Source of the DNA: Deltaproteobacteria bacterium | Lineage (GTDB): Bacteria > Desulfobacterota > Desulfobaccia > Desulfobaccales > 0-14-0-80-60-11 | DNA: 11,586 bases | Assembly (NCBI GenBank): GCA_019308625.1 | Contig: JAFDHU010000036.1 | Coordinates: forward strand, 1-11,586 | Reading direction: 5' to 3' | Program-made: the position numbers and the translations under genes | In this document: in pieces, positions 1-6,103 of the stretch | Numbering within the stretch: position 1 is the stretch's first letter | How the letters are laid out: each line of letters begins with the position of its first letter | Notes under the pieces: generated by a model | The model's input: the letters and a program-made list of their open reading frames with translations, nothing else | Told to the model about the DNA's origin: nothing | The model's database searches: none

Positions 1-41
1 AGGGCCCAGCCCAAACCTTTCAGAAAGTCCCGCCGTTTCAT
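1..41 (-). CDS. Start of a Tat-exported protein, cut by the left window edge
   Basis: Only the first 13 codons lie in the window, reading MKRRDFLKGLGWA. This is the opening of a twin-arginine signal peptide: two arginines followed by DFLK, as in the RRxFLK consensus, then the beginning of a hydrophobic stretch. The product should be exported folded through the Tat system, which usually carries cofactor-containing redox proteins such as iron-sulfur subunits, but nothing of the mature protein is visible. An in-frame TAA lies two codons upstream, so this ATG is the first possible start; no clear ribosome binding site is seen. The gene lies 79 nt downstream of the 134-residue membrane protein on the same strand, so the two may be co-transcribed. 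Confidence 0.6.
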   Translation of the reverse strand, partial: MKRRDFLKGLGWA

Positions 42-120
42 TGATTAGTTTTGGGCACCGGGGAGGTCCGGTTTATGAAGTTGCCAGCTTTCACCAGTCT
101 TCTACTAACGGGACCTTCTG

Positions 121-525
121 TCAATATCTTTTAAGGACCGCAGGAGCTTCCCCGGTTCTTTGGACCTGGAAGGACTTTATTTTTTGTTCCATATCCCTTT
201 TTATTTTTTCGGCCAGCCTTTTTTTGAAGTGGCTGGGGGGCGCCCCTTTTCTGCTTTTTCTGGTCTCCTGGAGTTTGTCATAAATTCTCCGCCGGGCTAC
301 GGGCGGATAAATCAGGTCGGTTTTGGGGGCCACCCGGAAAAAGGCGATGTACCCGGCTTTTAACTCGCTCAGATTATCCTGCAGGGTGCGCCTCACATAA
401 CCTTTGCCTGGCACATATTTAAACCCCCGGCCAGGCAGGTAAGGGGAGAGAACCACCAAAACGGCCAGGATGCCGGCAATGGTGAGAAACACCGTGAGAT
501 GGACGACGGAGCGCCTGACCAGCAT
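121..525 (-). CDS. Hypothetical single-pass membrane protein, 134 aa
   Basis: I do not recognise the family. Residues about 8-29 form one strong hydrophobic segment (from VHLTVFLTIAG to VVLSPYL) after a short basic start MLVRR, which suggests an N-in membrane anchor with the rest outside the cytoplasm. The remainder is basic and probably helical, rich in Lys and Arg (for example FKKRLAEKIKRDMEQKIK at about 99-116). No cysteine, haem or iron-sulfur motif is present. The ATG at 525 has a modest GAGAAG ribosome site six bases upstream. The next gene on this strand encodes a Tat-signal protein, so this could be a small anchor or accessory subunit of an exported redox complex; that is inference only. 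Confidence 0.6.
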   Translation of the reverse strand: MLVRRSVVHLTVFLTIAGILAVLVVLSPYLPGRGFKYVPGKGYVRRTLQDNLSELKAGYIAFFRVAPKTDLIYPPVARRRIYDKLQETRKSRKGAPPSHFKKRLAEKIKRDMEQKIKSFQVQRTGEAPAVLKRY

Positions 526-543
526 AAATTACTTCTCTTTTAA

Positions 544-572
544 ATGACAAAATCTTAAAAATGCCTTTGCAA
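544..572 (-). promoter_or_regulatory. Candidate sigma-70 promoter for the 134-aa membrane gene
   Basis: On the minus strand TTGCAA (567-572, four of six matches to the -35 consensus) lies 17 bases upstream of TGTCAT (544-549, four of six matches to TATAAT). It would start transcription close to the start codon at 525, so the leader would be short. The match is modest and the region is AT-rich, so it could arise by chance. Confidence 0.3.
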
Positions 573-704
573 ATGCCGTGCCGGTCAAGTCGCCTATGGC
601 TCTTTCCCCGTGGCTGACAGGGCGGCTCCTGCCATTCTCAAGGCAGGCATGGGGGTGCACAGGCTGAGAGCCCGTGCCACTCTTGTAAGGGTTGGGAGGG
701 AGGG

Positions 705-746
705 GTGGGGGAGGGCAGGGGGCAGTGCTTCCTGGCCCTCTCCCAC
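705..746 (-). terminator. Long hairpin just after the hisB stop
   Basis: GTGGGGGAGGGC (705-716) can pair with GCCCTCTCCCAC (735-746) with one imperfect position, and the stem extends inwards through AGG/CCT past a bulged G. It begins six bases beyond the hisB stop codon (752-754), where a terminator would be expected. In the minus-strand transcript no U-run follows, so it may act as a 3' stabilising hairpin or a weak terminator rather than a classical intrinsic one. Confidence 0.4.
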
Positions 747-751
747 AAATC

Positions 752-1339
752 TCACAATACTCCTTTGGTGGAGGGCGTGCCCGGGGCCCGGGGTTCGGGC
801 TGGGTGGCCAGATCCAGGGCCCGCCCCGCGGCCTTGAAGATGGCCTCTATGATGTGGTGGGTGTTTTCGCCGTGAGGCACCTTGATGTGCAGGGTCATGC
901 CGCCGTGCAGGCTGACCGCCCGCCAGAACTCTTTCACCAGTTGGGGGTCCAGCCCCGCGCCTCCGGGCTGGAAGCTCACCTCAAAGTGCAGGTAAGGACG
1001 GTTGGACAGGTCCACCGCGACGATGGCCAGGGCCTCGTCCATGGGCACCAAAGCGTGGCCGAAGCGGCGGAAGCCCGGCCGGGCGGCCAGGGCCTCCCGG
1101 AAGGCCTGGCCCAGGCAGATGCCGATGTCTTCCACGGTATGGTGCTCATCCACCTCCAGGTCGCCCCGAGCCTTGATTCTGAGATTAAAGTAACCGTGAG
1201 CGGCGAACAGGTGCAGCATGTGGTCCAGGAAGGGGATGCCGGTGTCCAGCTCCACCTGTCCCTGGCCGTCCAGTTCCAGCTCCAGGTCGATGTCCGTTTC
1301 TCTGGTCCGACGGGTGATATGGCTTCTTGTGGATGTCAT
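752..1339 (-). CDS. hisB: Imidazoleglycerol-phosphate dehydratase
   Basis: This enzyme removes water from imidazoleglycerol phosphate to give imidazole acetol phosphate, a late step of histidine synthesis in the cytoplasm. The 195-residue length is normal for the single-function enzyme; there is no fused phosphatase domain. Family signatures are clear: FLDHMLHLFAAHG at 37-49, DEHHTVEDIGI at 64-74 and GENTHHIIEAIFKA at 157-170. The two His-His pairs with nearby Glu residues supply the manganese ligands in this family. The last 15 or so residues (PEPRAPGTPSTKG) form a short Pro-rich tail. The ATG at 1339 is preceded by GGGGGA about seven bases away. No other his gene is in the window, and a good promoter lies just upstream, so the gene appears to be transcribed alone here. 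Confidence 0.96.
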   Translation of the reverse strand: MTSTRSHITRRTRETDIDLELELDGQGQVELDTGIPFLDHMLHLFAAHGYFNLRIKARGDLEVDEHHTVEDIGICLGQAFREALAARPGFRRFGHALVPMDEALAIVAVDLSNRPYLHFEVSFQPGGAGLDPQLVKEFWRAVSLHGGMTLHIKVPHGENTHHIIEAIFKAAGRALDLATQPEPRAPGTPSTKGVL

Positions 1340-1377
1340 CGGTGGTCCCCCGGGGCAGGATGGCTGAGTTGGAAATT

Positions 1378-1407
1378 ATTATATAACAAGGCAAGGAGCC
1401 TTAACAA
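1378..1407 (-). promoter_or_regulatory. Sigma-70-type promoter for hisB
   Basis: On the minus strand TTGTTA (1402-1407) is followed after 18 bases by a perfect TATAAT (1378-1383). The expected start of transcription is about 30 bases upstream of the hisB ATG. It lies in the divergent gap between hisB and the DUF1573 gene and is the best promoter match I see in the window. Confidence 0.55.
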
Positions 1408-1462
1408 CTGAGATTTTGCACGCGCCGGAGAGGCCGGGAAGCCAGGAGGCAGGCGGGAAAGG

Positions 1463-1476
1463 TCGGAATTTTCCGA
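1463..1476. repeat. 14-bp inverted repeat in the divergent hisB/DUF1573 gap
   Basis: TCGGAA and TTCCGA flank a central TT, giving six-base perfect arms. The repeat sits 23 bases upstream of the candidate -10 element of the DUF1573 gene, where a repressor or activator could bind. No regulator is known for it; it could also be chance. Confidence 0.3.
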
Positions 1477-1496
1477 TACGACGGAGCCTGGTTTTG

Positions 1497-1505
1497 TGGT
1501 ACAAT
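1497..1505 (+). promoter_or_regulatory. Candidate extended -10 promoter for the DUF1573 gene
   Basis: TGGTACAAT matches an extended -10 element: TG, one base, then TACAAT (five of six to consensus). No good -35 hexamer is seen at 16-18 bases, as is common for extended -10 promoters. It would produce a leader of about 110 nt before the ATG at 1624, containing a GGAAATTTCC palindrome at 1584-1593. Confidence 0.35.
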
Positions 1506-1623
1506 GGCTTGAGCCCCCGGAGGGCATGCGCGGGCGCCGGAGGAATGTGGCGGTCGGTTTCAGCCAGGGGTGCCCGGGCAGATGGAAATTTCCCGTTGAA
1601 ATTCTCCTCAGGTGATGACAGTG

Positions 1624-2367
1624 ATGACAGAGGTACAATCCAACCGCACCCGTACTTACCCGCTCTCTTTTTGGTTCATCGTTTTGGCCTTGGCCTCAAC
1701 CCTCACCCTCACCCGCCTGCTGCCGGCTGCCGCCGGGCAGCCCAAGGCGGTGGTTCCGGAAACCGTCCATGACTTCGGGGAGGCCGTCCAGGATAAGGTA
1801 TTCTCCCACACCTTCATCATCAAAAACGCCGGCACTGCGCCCCTGAAAATCCTGGAGGTGGACCCCGATTGCGCCTGCACCGTGCCTTCCTATGACCGGA
1901 CCATTCCGCCGGGCCAACAAGGGAAGATTACCTTAAAGCTCAAGCGCTATTCGGTGATCAAGAGATTCCGCAAAAAGACCCGGGTAAGGCTGAACGACCC
2001 GGACACCCCGCAGGTGATGCTGGTGCTGACCGGGTACGCCAAGCCCATCATTGAAATCAAGCCCAGCCACATCATCCGGTTCCGGGGCGACATTGACGAG
2101 GTGCACCAAGCCGAGGTGCGGTTCATCTCCCACTTGTCGGAGCCCTGGAAAATCACCGGCTACAAGACAAATCTGGAAGACAAGGTGGAGGTGACTATCA
2201 AGCCAGAGAAACCCGGCAAAGTTTATGTGGTCAGGGTGAAAAACAAGGAAACCCGACCGGGACATTATGCCGGGAAAATCTACCTTATGACCACCGCCAA
2301 GAGGCGCCCTCGGCTGCTGCTCAGGGTGTTTGCCGATTTGTACCTTGCCTCGGCGGTCAACCTGTGA
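1624..2367 (+). CDS. Secreted DUF1573 (Ig-like) protein
   Basis: The product belongs to the DUF1573 family, exported beta-sandwich proteins of unknown role. Residues about 14-38 are hydrophobic and end in PAAAGQP, consistent with a signal peptide or N-terminal anchor. The DUF1573 domain spans about 42-141: HDFG at 49-52, SHTFIIKNAGTAPLKILEV at 61-79, the short cysteine motif CACT at 83-86, and a closing LTGYAKP at 135-141. A second half (about 142-247) looks like another beta-rich domain with many Lys and Arg. The frame is open from a GTG at 1612, but the ATG at 1624 has AGGTGA (1610-1615) eight bases upstream and fits best, giving 247 residues. The 3' end overlaps the convergent lipoprotein gene by 88 bp. 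Confidence 0.88.
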   Translation: MTEVQSNRTRTYPLSFWFIVLALASTLTLTRLLPAAAGQPKAVVPETVHDFGEAVQDKVFSHTFIIKNAGTAPLKILEVDPDCACTVPSYDRTIPPGQQGKITLKLKRYSVIKRFRKKTRVRLNDPDTPQVMLVLTGYAKPIIEIKPSHIIRFRGDIDEVHQAEVRFISHLSEPWKITGYKTNLEDKVEVTIKPEKPGKVYVVRVKNKETRPGHYAGKIYLMTTAKRRPRLLLRVFADLYLASAVNL

Positions 2368-2921
2368 AGGAGCAGTTCATTTAGCAGGTGATGGGCCAGC
2401 TCCCGGGAGAGGCTCCTGAGCAGCAGCTCGGTTTCCCCGGGGGCCGGGGGCCCGGGGTTCACCGGTGAGGACAGGGACAGGCGGTCTACAAAGGCGAAAA
2501 CAATGCGGCCCCGGCAGGTAATCACCCCAGAGGCGGTCAAAGACGCGGATATGCGGCCCTTGATAAAGCGCCATCCGCGGCCGCTTATGGATATCCGGTG
2601 GATGGTGGCGGCGAGCCGACAGGTCGGTTGCTTCCCAGCCAGCTTGAGCCCGTTGGCTTTCCAGGCCCGGGTCAATTCCTCCTGCAGCAGGGGAATGAAG
2701 TTCCCGGGCCCAACTCCCCGAGAGTTCTCCACGGTGAAGGGTCCCAGGGCATAGGTGGGCTGCTCCGGTGCAAACCCGGGGGCGAGATAGTACTCTTGGA
2801 CGAATTTGCCGGGTTGCAGGGAGACTCCCACCGGCGGCAGGGGCAGGCGGGAAGCGGCGCAACCGGCGAGTAGCATCACAGCCAGCCCGCCCCCCAGGAC
2901 CGTGTAAGCCTGGAAACGCAT
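2280..2921 (-). CDS. Outer-membrane-type lipoprotein, possibly LptE-like
   Basis: The N-terminus is a lipoprotein signal peptide: a short charged start, a hydrophobic run, and the lipobox LAGC with the lipidated cysteine at residue 21, followed by Ala rather than Asp, which suggests outer-membrane sorting. The mature part has an alternating beta-rich pattern, an LQEELTRAW helix after a VENSRG segment near 70-90, and a C-terminal helix rich in Leu (LLRSLSRELAHHLLNELLLH). This order is reminiscent of the LPS-assembly lipoprotein LptE, but I cannot claim the assignment. A TTG at 2945 would add eight residues; the ATG at 2921 is preferred because GAGAGG lies just upstream and the signal peptide is well formed from there. 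It diverges from the FBP aldolase/phosphatase gene and overlaps the convergent DUF1573 gene by 88 bp. Confidence 0.72.
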   Translation of the reverse strand: MRFQAYTVLGGGLAVMLLAGCAASRLPLPPVGVSLQPGKFVQEYYLAPGFAPEQPTYALGPFTVENSRGVGPGNFIPLLQEELTRAWKANGLKLAGKQPTCRLAATIHRISISGRGWRFIKGRISASLTASGVITCRGRIVFAFVDRLSLSSPVNPGPPAPGETELLLRSLSRELAHHLLNELLLHRLTAEARYKSANTLSSSRGRLLAVVIR

Positions 2922-2955
2922 AAACCTCTCAATAACATAACCCAAACCCGGAAAC

Positions 2956-2972
2956 CAGACAAATCAGGTCTG
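2956..2972. repeat. Inverted repeat CAGAC-N7-GTCTG upstream of the FBP aldolase/phosphatase gene
   Basis: A five-base perfect inverted repeat with a seven-base centre lies in the 66-bp gap between the divergent lipoprotein gene and the aldolase/phosphatase gene, a few bases before the ribosome site. It could be an operator or a small leader hairpin. The short arms make chance a real possibility. Confidence 0.25.
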
Positions 2973-2976
2973 TAGA

Positions 2977-2982
2977 AAGGAG
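2977..2982 (+). promoter_or_regulatory. Strong ribosome binding site (AAGGAG)
   Basis: AAGGAG ends five bases before the ATG at 2988, one of the best ribosome sites in the window. It fixes the start of the aldolase/phosphatase and suggests efficient translation. Confidence 0.75.
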
Positions 2983-2987
2983 TTTTT

Positions 2988-4883
2988 ATGGGATCTGAGA
3001 ACAAAATCACCCTGTCGGTCATCAAGGCGGACGTCGGCGGCTGGGTGGGGCACTGCAGCTCCCATCCGGATATGCTGGCCCTGGCCCAGGAACACCTGGA
3101 CAAGATAGACGGCCAGGCGCTCAATGTGGGCGATGACGTGGAGCTCATCATGACCCACCAGCGGGGCGAGAACGACTCCGAAATTCACAAGTTCGCCTGG
3201 GATACCTTCCTGGACCTCACCGAGCTGGCCAAACGTATGAAGCTGTATGGCGCTGGCCAGGATATGTTGGCCGATGCCTTCTCCGGCAACGTCAAGGGCA
3301 TGGGGCCCGGCGTGGCGGAAATGAGCTTTGTGGAGCGCACCAGCGAACCGGTGATCATTTTCATGGCGGACAAGACCTCCCCCGGTGCCTGGAATCTGCC
3401 AGTGTTTCGGATGTTTGCCGACCCCTTCAATACCCCCGGCCTGGTTATTGACCCTTCCATGCACCGGGGCTTCCGCTTCCGGGTGTTGGACGTGTTTGAG
3501 GAAAAGGAGTGGATTCTCTCCTGCCCGGAGGACATGTACGACCTTCTGGTGCTCATCGGTGCCTCAGGCCGGTATGTGATTGAAAACGTGTATCGCAAAA
3601 GGGACAACGAGGTGGCCGCGGTGGCCTCTTCCCAGAAGCTGGGGCTGATTGCCGGCCGCTATGTAGGCAAGGATGACCCGGTGCTCATCGTCCGGGCCCA
3701 ATCGGGCCTGCCGGCGGTGGGCGAGGTGCTGGAGCCCTTTGCCTTCCCTCATCTGGTGGAGGGCTGGATGCGGGGTTCCCACCACGGGCCGTTGATGCCG
3801 GTGTCCTTTGCCGATGCCCGGCCCATCCGGTTTGACGGCCCGCCCCGGGTCATCGCCGCCGGGTATCAGCTCACCAACGGCAAACTCATCGGTCCGGTGG
3901 ACCTGTTCTCCGATGTGGCCTATGACGAGACCAGAAAAGAAGCCAGCCGCATCGCCACCTACATGCGGCGCCACGGGCCTTTTGAGCCCCACCGCCTGGG
4001 CCTCCACGAAATGGAATACACCACCCTGCCCCAGGTTATGGCCTTTATTTTTGAAAAATCGGCCATTCCCCGGCGTAGCGACCTGGAGGATGAGCTTCAG
4101 AAGCTCTTTCCCCATCTCAGGGAGCTCCGGGTGGTGGATCCCGGCATCAGGGACTTCGATGCCATCCAGAAGACCATCGCTCGGGAAGCGGCTCATTATT
4201 TGGAGGAAATTGCCTGGGAAGGCATGAAAGTGGGGCTGTCCTGCGGCAAGACCCTGTATTACCTGGTCAACTATCTGGAGCCCGAGCGTCTCAGCCGCCC
4301 GCACATCTACCCCTTGTCCTTAACCCGGATCTTTGCCATGCCGGGCCTGACCAGCAATGCCCTGGTGGGCATGATGAGTACCAAGTATCCCGATGCTGAG
4401 GCTTACAATCTGCCTTCCATGCCGGTGACTTCCCGGGAGGAATACGAGGCCCAAATCCAGGCCAACCCTGAGCTGCTGAAGATTTACCGGGAAATCTGGG
4501 AGGTGGATGTCATGCTGCTGGCCATCGGGTACTTGGCGGTGGACAAGCCGGGCTTCATGGCCTTGGCCCAGCAGGAGCTGAAGCTGAGCGGCGAGGACCT
4601 GGCTCAAAAAGGGGTGGTGGCGGAAATCAACCACACGCCTATCAGCGCCGACGGGGAGCCGTTGATTGACGAGAAAGACCCGCAGTTGGCGGCCCTGACC
4701 CGCCGCATCGTGGGGGTCATGGCCCCGGAGCTCAGGAAGCTGGCGGCGCAAAAAGACAAATATCTGGTGGCGGTGGCCGGAGCACCGGAGAAGACCGAGG
4801 CCATCCGGGCCTGCCTCAAAGGGCGCTACTTCAATGTGCTCATCACTGACGCCTATGTGGCCGAGGCCCTGGTGAGGGGTTGA
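2988..4883 (+). CDS. Bifunctional fructose-1,6-bisphosphate aldolase/phosphatase fused to a SorC-type phosphosugar-binding domain
   Basis: Residues 1-355 are an archaeal-type (class V) FBP aldolase/phosphatase, which condenses triose phosphates and then removes the C1 phosphate to give fructose 6-phosphate in gluconeogenesis. Recognised active-site positions are present: Asp15 and His22 (VIKADVGG, GH), Asp49-Asp50, Gln91-Asp92 (YGAGQD), Asp128-Lys129 (MADKT), Tyr225, Schiff-base Lys228 and Asp229-Asp230 (GRYVGKDD), and Tyr344 (EMEYTTLP), where the family usually ends at 360-400 residues. This protein continues to 631. Residues 362-631 match the effector domain of SorC/CggR regulators: LEDEL at 366-370, VGLSCGKTL at 415-423, MPGLTSNALVG at 451-461, the AEINHTPISADG segment, and VAVAGAPEKTEAI then FNVLITDAYVAEAL at the end. 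The helix-turn-helix that precedes this domain in regulators is absent. The frame is unbroken, and a terminator follows. The catalytic assignment is firm; allosteric control is inference. Confidence 0.93.
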   Translation: MGSENKITLSVIKADVGGWVGHCSSHPDMLALAQEHLDKIDGQALNVGDDVELIMTHQRGENDSEIHKFAWDTFLDLTELAKRMKLYGAGQDMLADAFSGNVKGMGPGVAEMSFVERTSEPVIIFMADKTSPGAWNLPVFRMFADPFNTPGLVIDPSMHRGFRFRVLDVFEEKEWILSCPEDMYDLLVLIGASGRYVIENVYRKRDNEVAAVASSQKLGLIAGRYVGKDDPVLIVRAQSGLPAVGEVLEPFAFPHLVEGWMRGSHHGPLMPVSFADARPIRFDGPPRVIAAGYQLTNGKLIGPVDLFSDVAYDETRKEASRIATYMRRHGPFEPHRLGLHEMEYTTLPQVMAFIFEKSAIPRRSDLEDELQKLFPHLRELRVVDPGIRDFDAIQKTIAREAAHYLEEIAWEGMKVGLSCGKTLYYLVNYLEPERLSRPHIYPLSLTRIFAMPGLTSNALVGMMSTKYPDAEAYNLPSMPVTSREEYEAQIQANPELLKIYREIWEVDVMLLAIGYLAVDKPGFMALAQQELKLSGEDLAQKGVVAEINHTPISADGEPLIDEKDPQLAALTRRIVGVMAPELRKLAAQKDKYLVAVAGAPEKTEAIRACLKGRYFNVLITDAYVAEALVRG

Positions 4884-4892
4884 CGACTGAGG

Positions 4893-4931
4893 GCGGGGGC
4901 AGCTCCTGCCCCCGCTAATCTTCCCCCTTTT
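4893..4931 (+). terminator. Hairpin terminator after the FBP aldolase/phosphatase fusion gene
   Basis: GCGGGGGCAG (4893-4902) and CTGCCCCCGC (4906-4915) form a perfect ten-base stem with a CTC loop, starting nine bases after the stop codon. The tail is TAATCTTCCCCCTTTT, so the U-run is interrupted, but the stem is very stable. It should end or strongly reduce transcription into the potassium channel gene. Confidence 0.7.
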
Positions 4932-4958
4932 CGGGCGGAGGGCAGAGGCCGGGTGGCA

Positions 4959-5003
4959 TCAGCCCTGGCGGCTGAGGCCCCGGGCCCCAGAAACGGCAAG
5001 CCC
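4959..5003 (+). repeat. Leader motif copy 1: CTGGCGG hairpin plus GAAACGGCAAGCCC
   Basis: TCAGCC and GGCTGA (4959-4964, 4970-4975) pair around CTGGC. After 14 bases comes GAAACGGCAAGCCC (4990-5003), ending 14 bases before the potassium channel ATG. A similar arrangement precedes the next gene (6038-6080). The copies may be members of a dispersed repeat or a shared leader element. Confidence 0.4.
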
Positions 5004-5017
5004 TCTCCAAGAGCAAC

Positions 5018-6010
5018 ATGAATCTGCGGAAACTCCTGTTTCTGGGCGCCAGCCTGGTGGGCATCGTCCTCCTGGGCAGTCTGGGATACGTCTGGCTGGA
5101 GGGGTGGAGCTTCTTTGACTCCCTTTACATGACGGTGGTCACCCTGACCACTGTGGGTTACGGGGATCTGGCCCCTACCTCCCGGGCCAGCCGGCTGTAT
5201 ACCATGGCCCTGATTCTCACCGGGGTGGGGTTTATGATCTATGCCGTCACCTCCTGGGCCCGGCTGGTGATGGAAGGGGAGATTCAGTCAGCCCTGGGAA
5301 GGCGCAGGTTGCTTATGGACATCAAGAAGCTGCGGGATCACTACATCATCTGCGGGTTCGGTCGCATCGGCGAAATCATCGCCCGCCAGCTCAGAGAGCG
5401 GGGTGTGCCGCTGGTGGTCATTGAAAACAACCCGGAGACCATCGCCACTTTGTCGGAATCCGGTTATCACTTTCTTCAGGGCGACGCCAGCCGGGAGGAG
5501 GTGTTGAAGGAGGCAGGCATTGAGCGGGCCAGGGGGCTGGTGGCAGTAGTCTCCTCAGACGCCAACAATGTGTTCATCACCCTCACGGCCCGGAGCCTCA
5601 ACCCCGGCATTTTTATCGTGGCCCGGGGGGTGGAACCGGGCTCCGACCAGAAGCTGCTGCGGGCCGGGGCCAACCGGGTGGAGTCCCCTTATGAGCTGGG
5701 CGGCCGGAAAATGGCCCAGACCATTCTCCGTCCCAATGTCACCACCTTTATTGACTTGGCCATGAAGGAGGATGTGGACTTGAGTATGGAGGAAATCATG
5801 GTGGCCCCCACCTCCCCCTTGGTGGGCCTGGCCCTCAAGGACTCAGGCATCCGCCAGCAGCTGAACATCATTGTGGTGTCCATCAAACAGGCCAGCGGGG
5901 AGATGCTCTTCAATCCCAGTCCGGGAACCAAGATCTCTGCCGGGGACACCTTGATCGCTCTGGGAATCCGTCAAAGTCTGGAGGCCCTGGAAAGGCTGGC
6001 CGGAGCCTGA
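5018..6010 (+). CDS. MthK-like RCK-gated potassium channel
   Basis: This is an inner-membrane potassium channel subunit of the two-helix type with a cytoplasmic RCK gating domain. Residues about 5-27 form TM1, a pore helix leads to the selectivity filter TTVGYGD at 44-50, and about 58-80 form TM2. The RCK_N Rossmann fold starts at HYIICGFGRIGEIIA (108-122), with an acidic Glu136 at the end of the second strand (LVVIENN), typical of nucleotide-binding RCK domains. An RCK_C/TrkA_C domain covers about 245-325. Four such subunits form the pore in the family, gated by a ligand such as Ca2+ or a nucleotide; Asp181 and Glu206 sit roughly where MthK has Ca2+ ligands, but I cannot confirm equivalence. 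The 330-residue length is normal. Only a weak AAGAG ribosome site precedes the ATG. Confidence 0.93.
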   Translation: MNLRKLLFLGASLVGIVLLGSLGYVWLEGWSFFDSLYMTVVTLTTVGYGDLAPTSRASRLYTMALILTGVGFMIYAVTSWARLVMEGEIQSALGRRRLLMDIKKLRDHYIICGFGRIGEIIARQLRERGVPLVVIENNPETIATLSESGYHFLQGDASREEVLKEAGIERARGLVAVVSSDANNVFITLTARSLNPGIFIVARGVEPGSDQKLLRAGANRVESPYELGGRKMAQTILRPNVTTFIDLAMKEDVDLSMEEIMVAPTSPLVGLALKDSGIRQQLNIIVVSIKQASGEMLFNPSPGTKISAGDTLIALGIRQSLEALERLAGA

Positions 6011-6037
6011 GCAGATTAAGGCGGTTGGTGAGGGAAG

Positions 6038-6080
6038 CAGGCCTGGCGGCCTGAAACGCACAACCTGAGACGGCAAACCC
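6038..6080 (+). repeat. Leader motif copy 2: CCTGGCGG hairpin plus GAGACGGCAAACCC
   Basis: CAGGCC and GGCCTG (6038-6043, 6048-6053) pair around TGGC. After 13 bases comes GAGACGGCAAACCC (6067-6080), matching 12 of 14 bases of the copy at 4990-5003. It ends 23 bases before the UPF0173 start. The stem is kept although two stem positions differ between copies. Confidence 0.4.
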
Positions 6081-6103
6081 AATATCTAGTGCGGGAGGAA
6101 GGC

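Larger units (their letters stand above)
526..751. other. Noncoding gap between hisB and the 134-aa membrane gene
   Basis: No gene is supported in this 226-bp gap. The end nearest 525 is AT-rich and holds a candidate promoter for the membrane protein gene. The end next to hisB holds a long GC-rich hairpin. The stretch between (about 600-700) is G-rich on the plus strand with a small CTGCC/GGCAG inverted repeat near 634-651. The plus-strand reading frames across it run antisense into hisB and look like chance frames. Confidence 0.5.

Noticed and set aside
41..363. Plus-strand frames at 41-283 and 160-363
   Set aside because: They are antisense to the 134-residue membrane protein gene, and their Phe- and Leu-rich sequences are the complement of its Lys-rich codons.
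692..1411. A 239-codon plus-strand frame across hisB and its flanks
   Set aside because: It is antisense to a well-supported hisB and shows low-complexity Gly, Gln and His composition without family features.
1416..1772. A 118-codon plus-strand frame before and within the DUF1573 gene
   Set aside because: It overlaps the signal peptide region of the DUF1573 gene in another frame, and its sequence lacks protein-like features.
4053..4883. The aldolase/phosphatase and SorC domain being two separate genes
   Set aside because: The frame is continuous, there is no stop or convincing internal ribosome site at the junction, and one terminator follows the whole gene.
4940..5017. A c-di-AMP (ydaO-type) riboswitch before the potassium channel, expected by function
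   Set aside because: The conserved core of that class is not recognisable, and only 77 bases lie between the terminator region and the start codon, too short for it.
6054..6090. A c-di-GMP (GEMM) riboswitch suggested by GAGACGGCAAACCC before the UPF0173 gene
   Set aside because: The tetraloop-receptor arrangement and second conserved stem of that class are not visible and the region is too short. I report it only as an unassigned leader motif.
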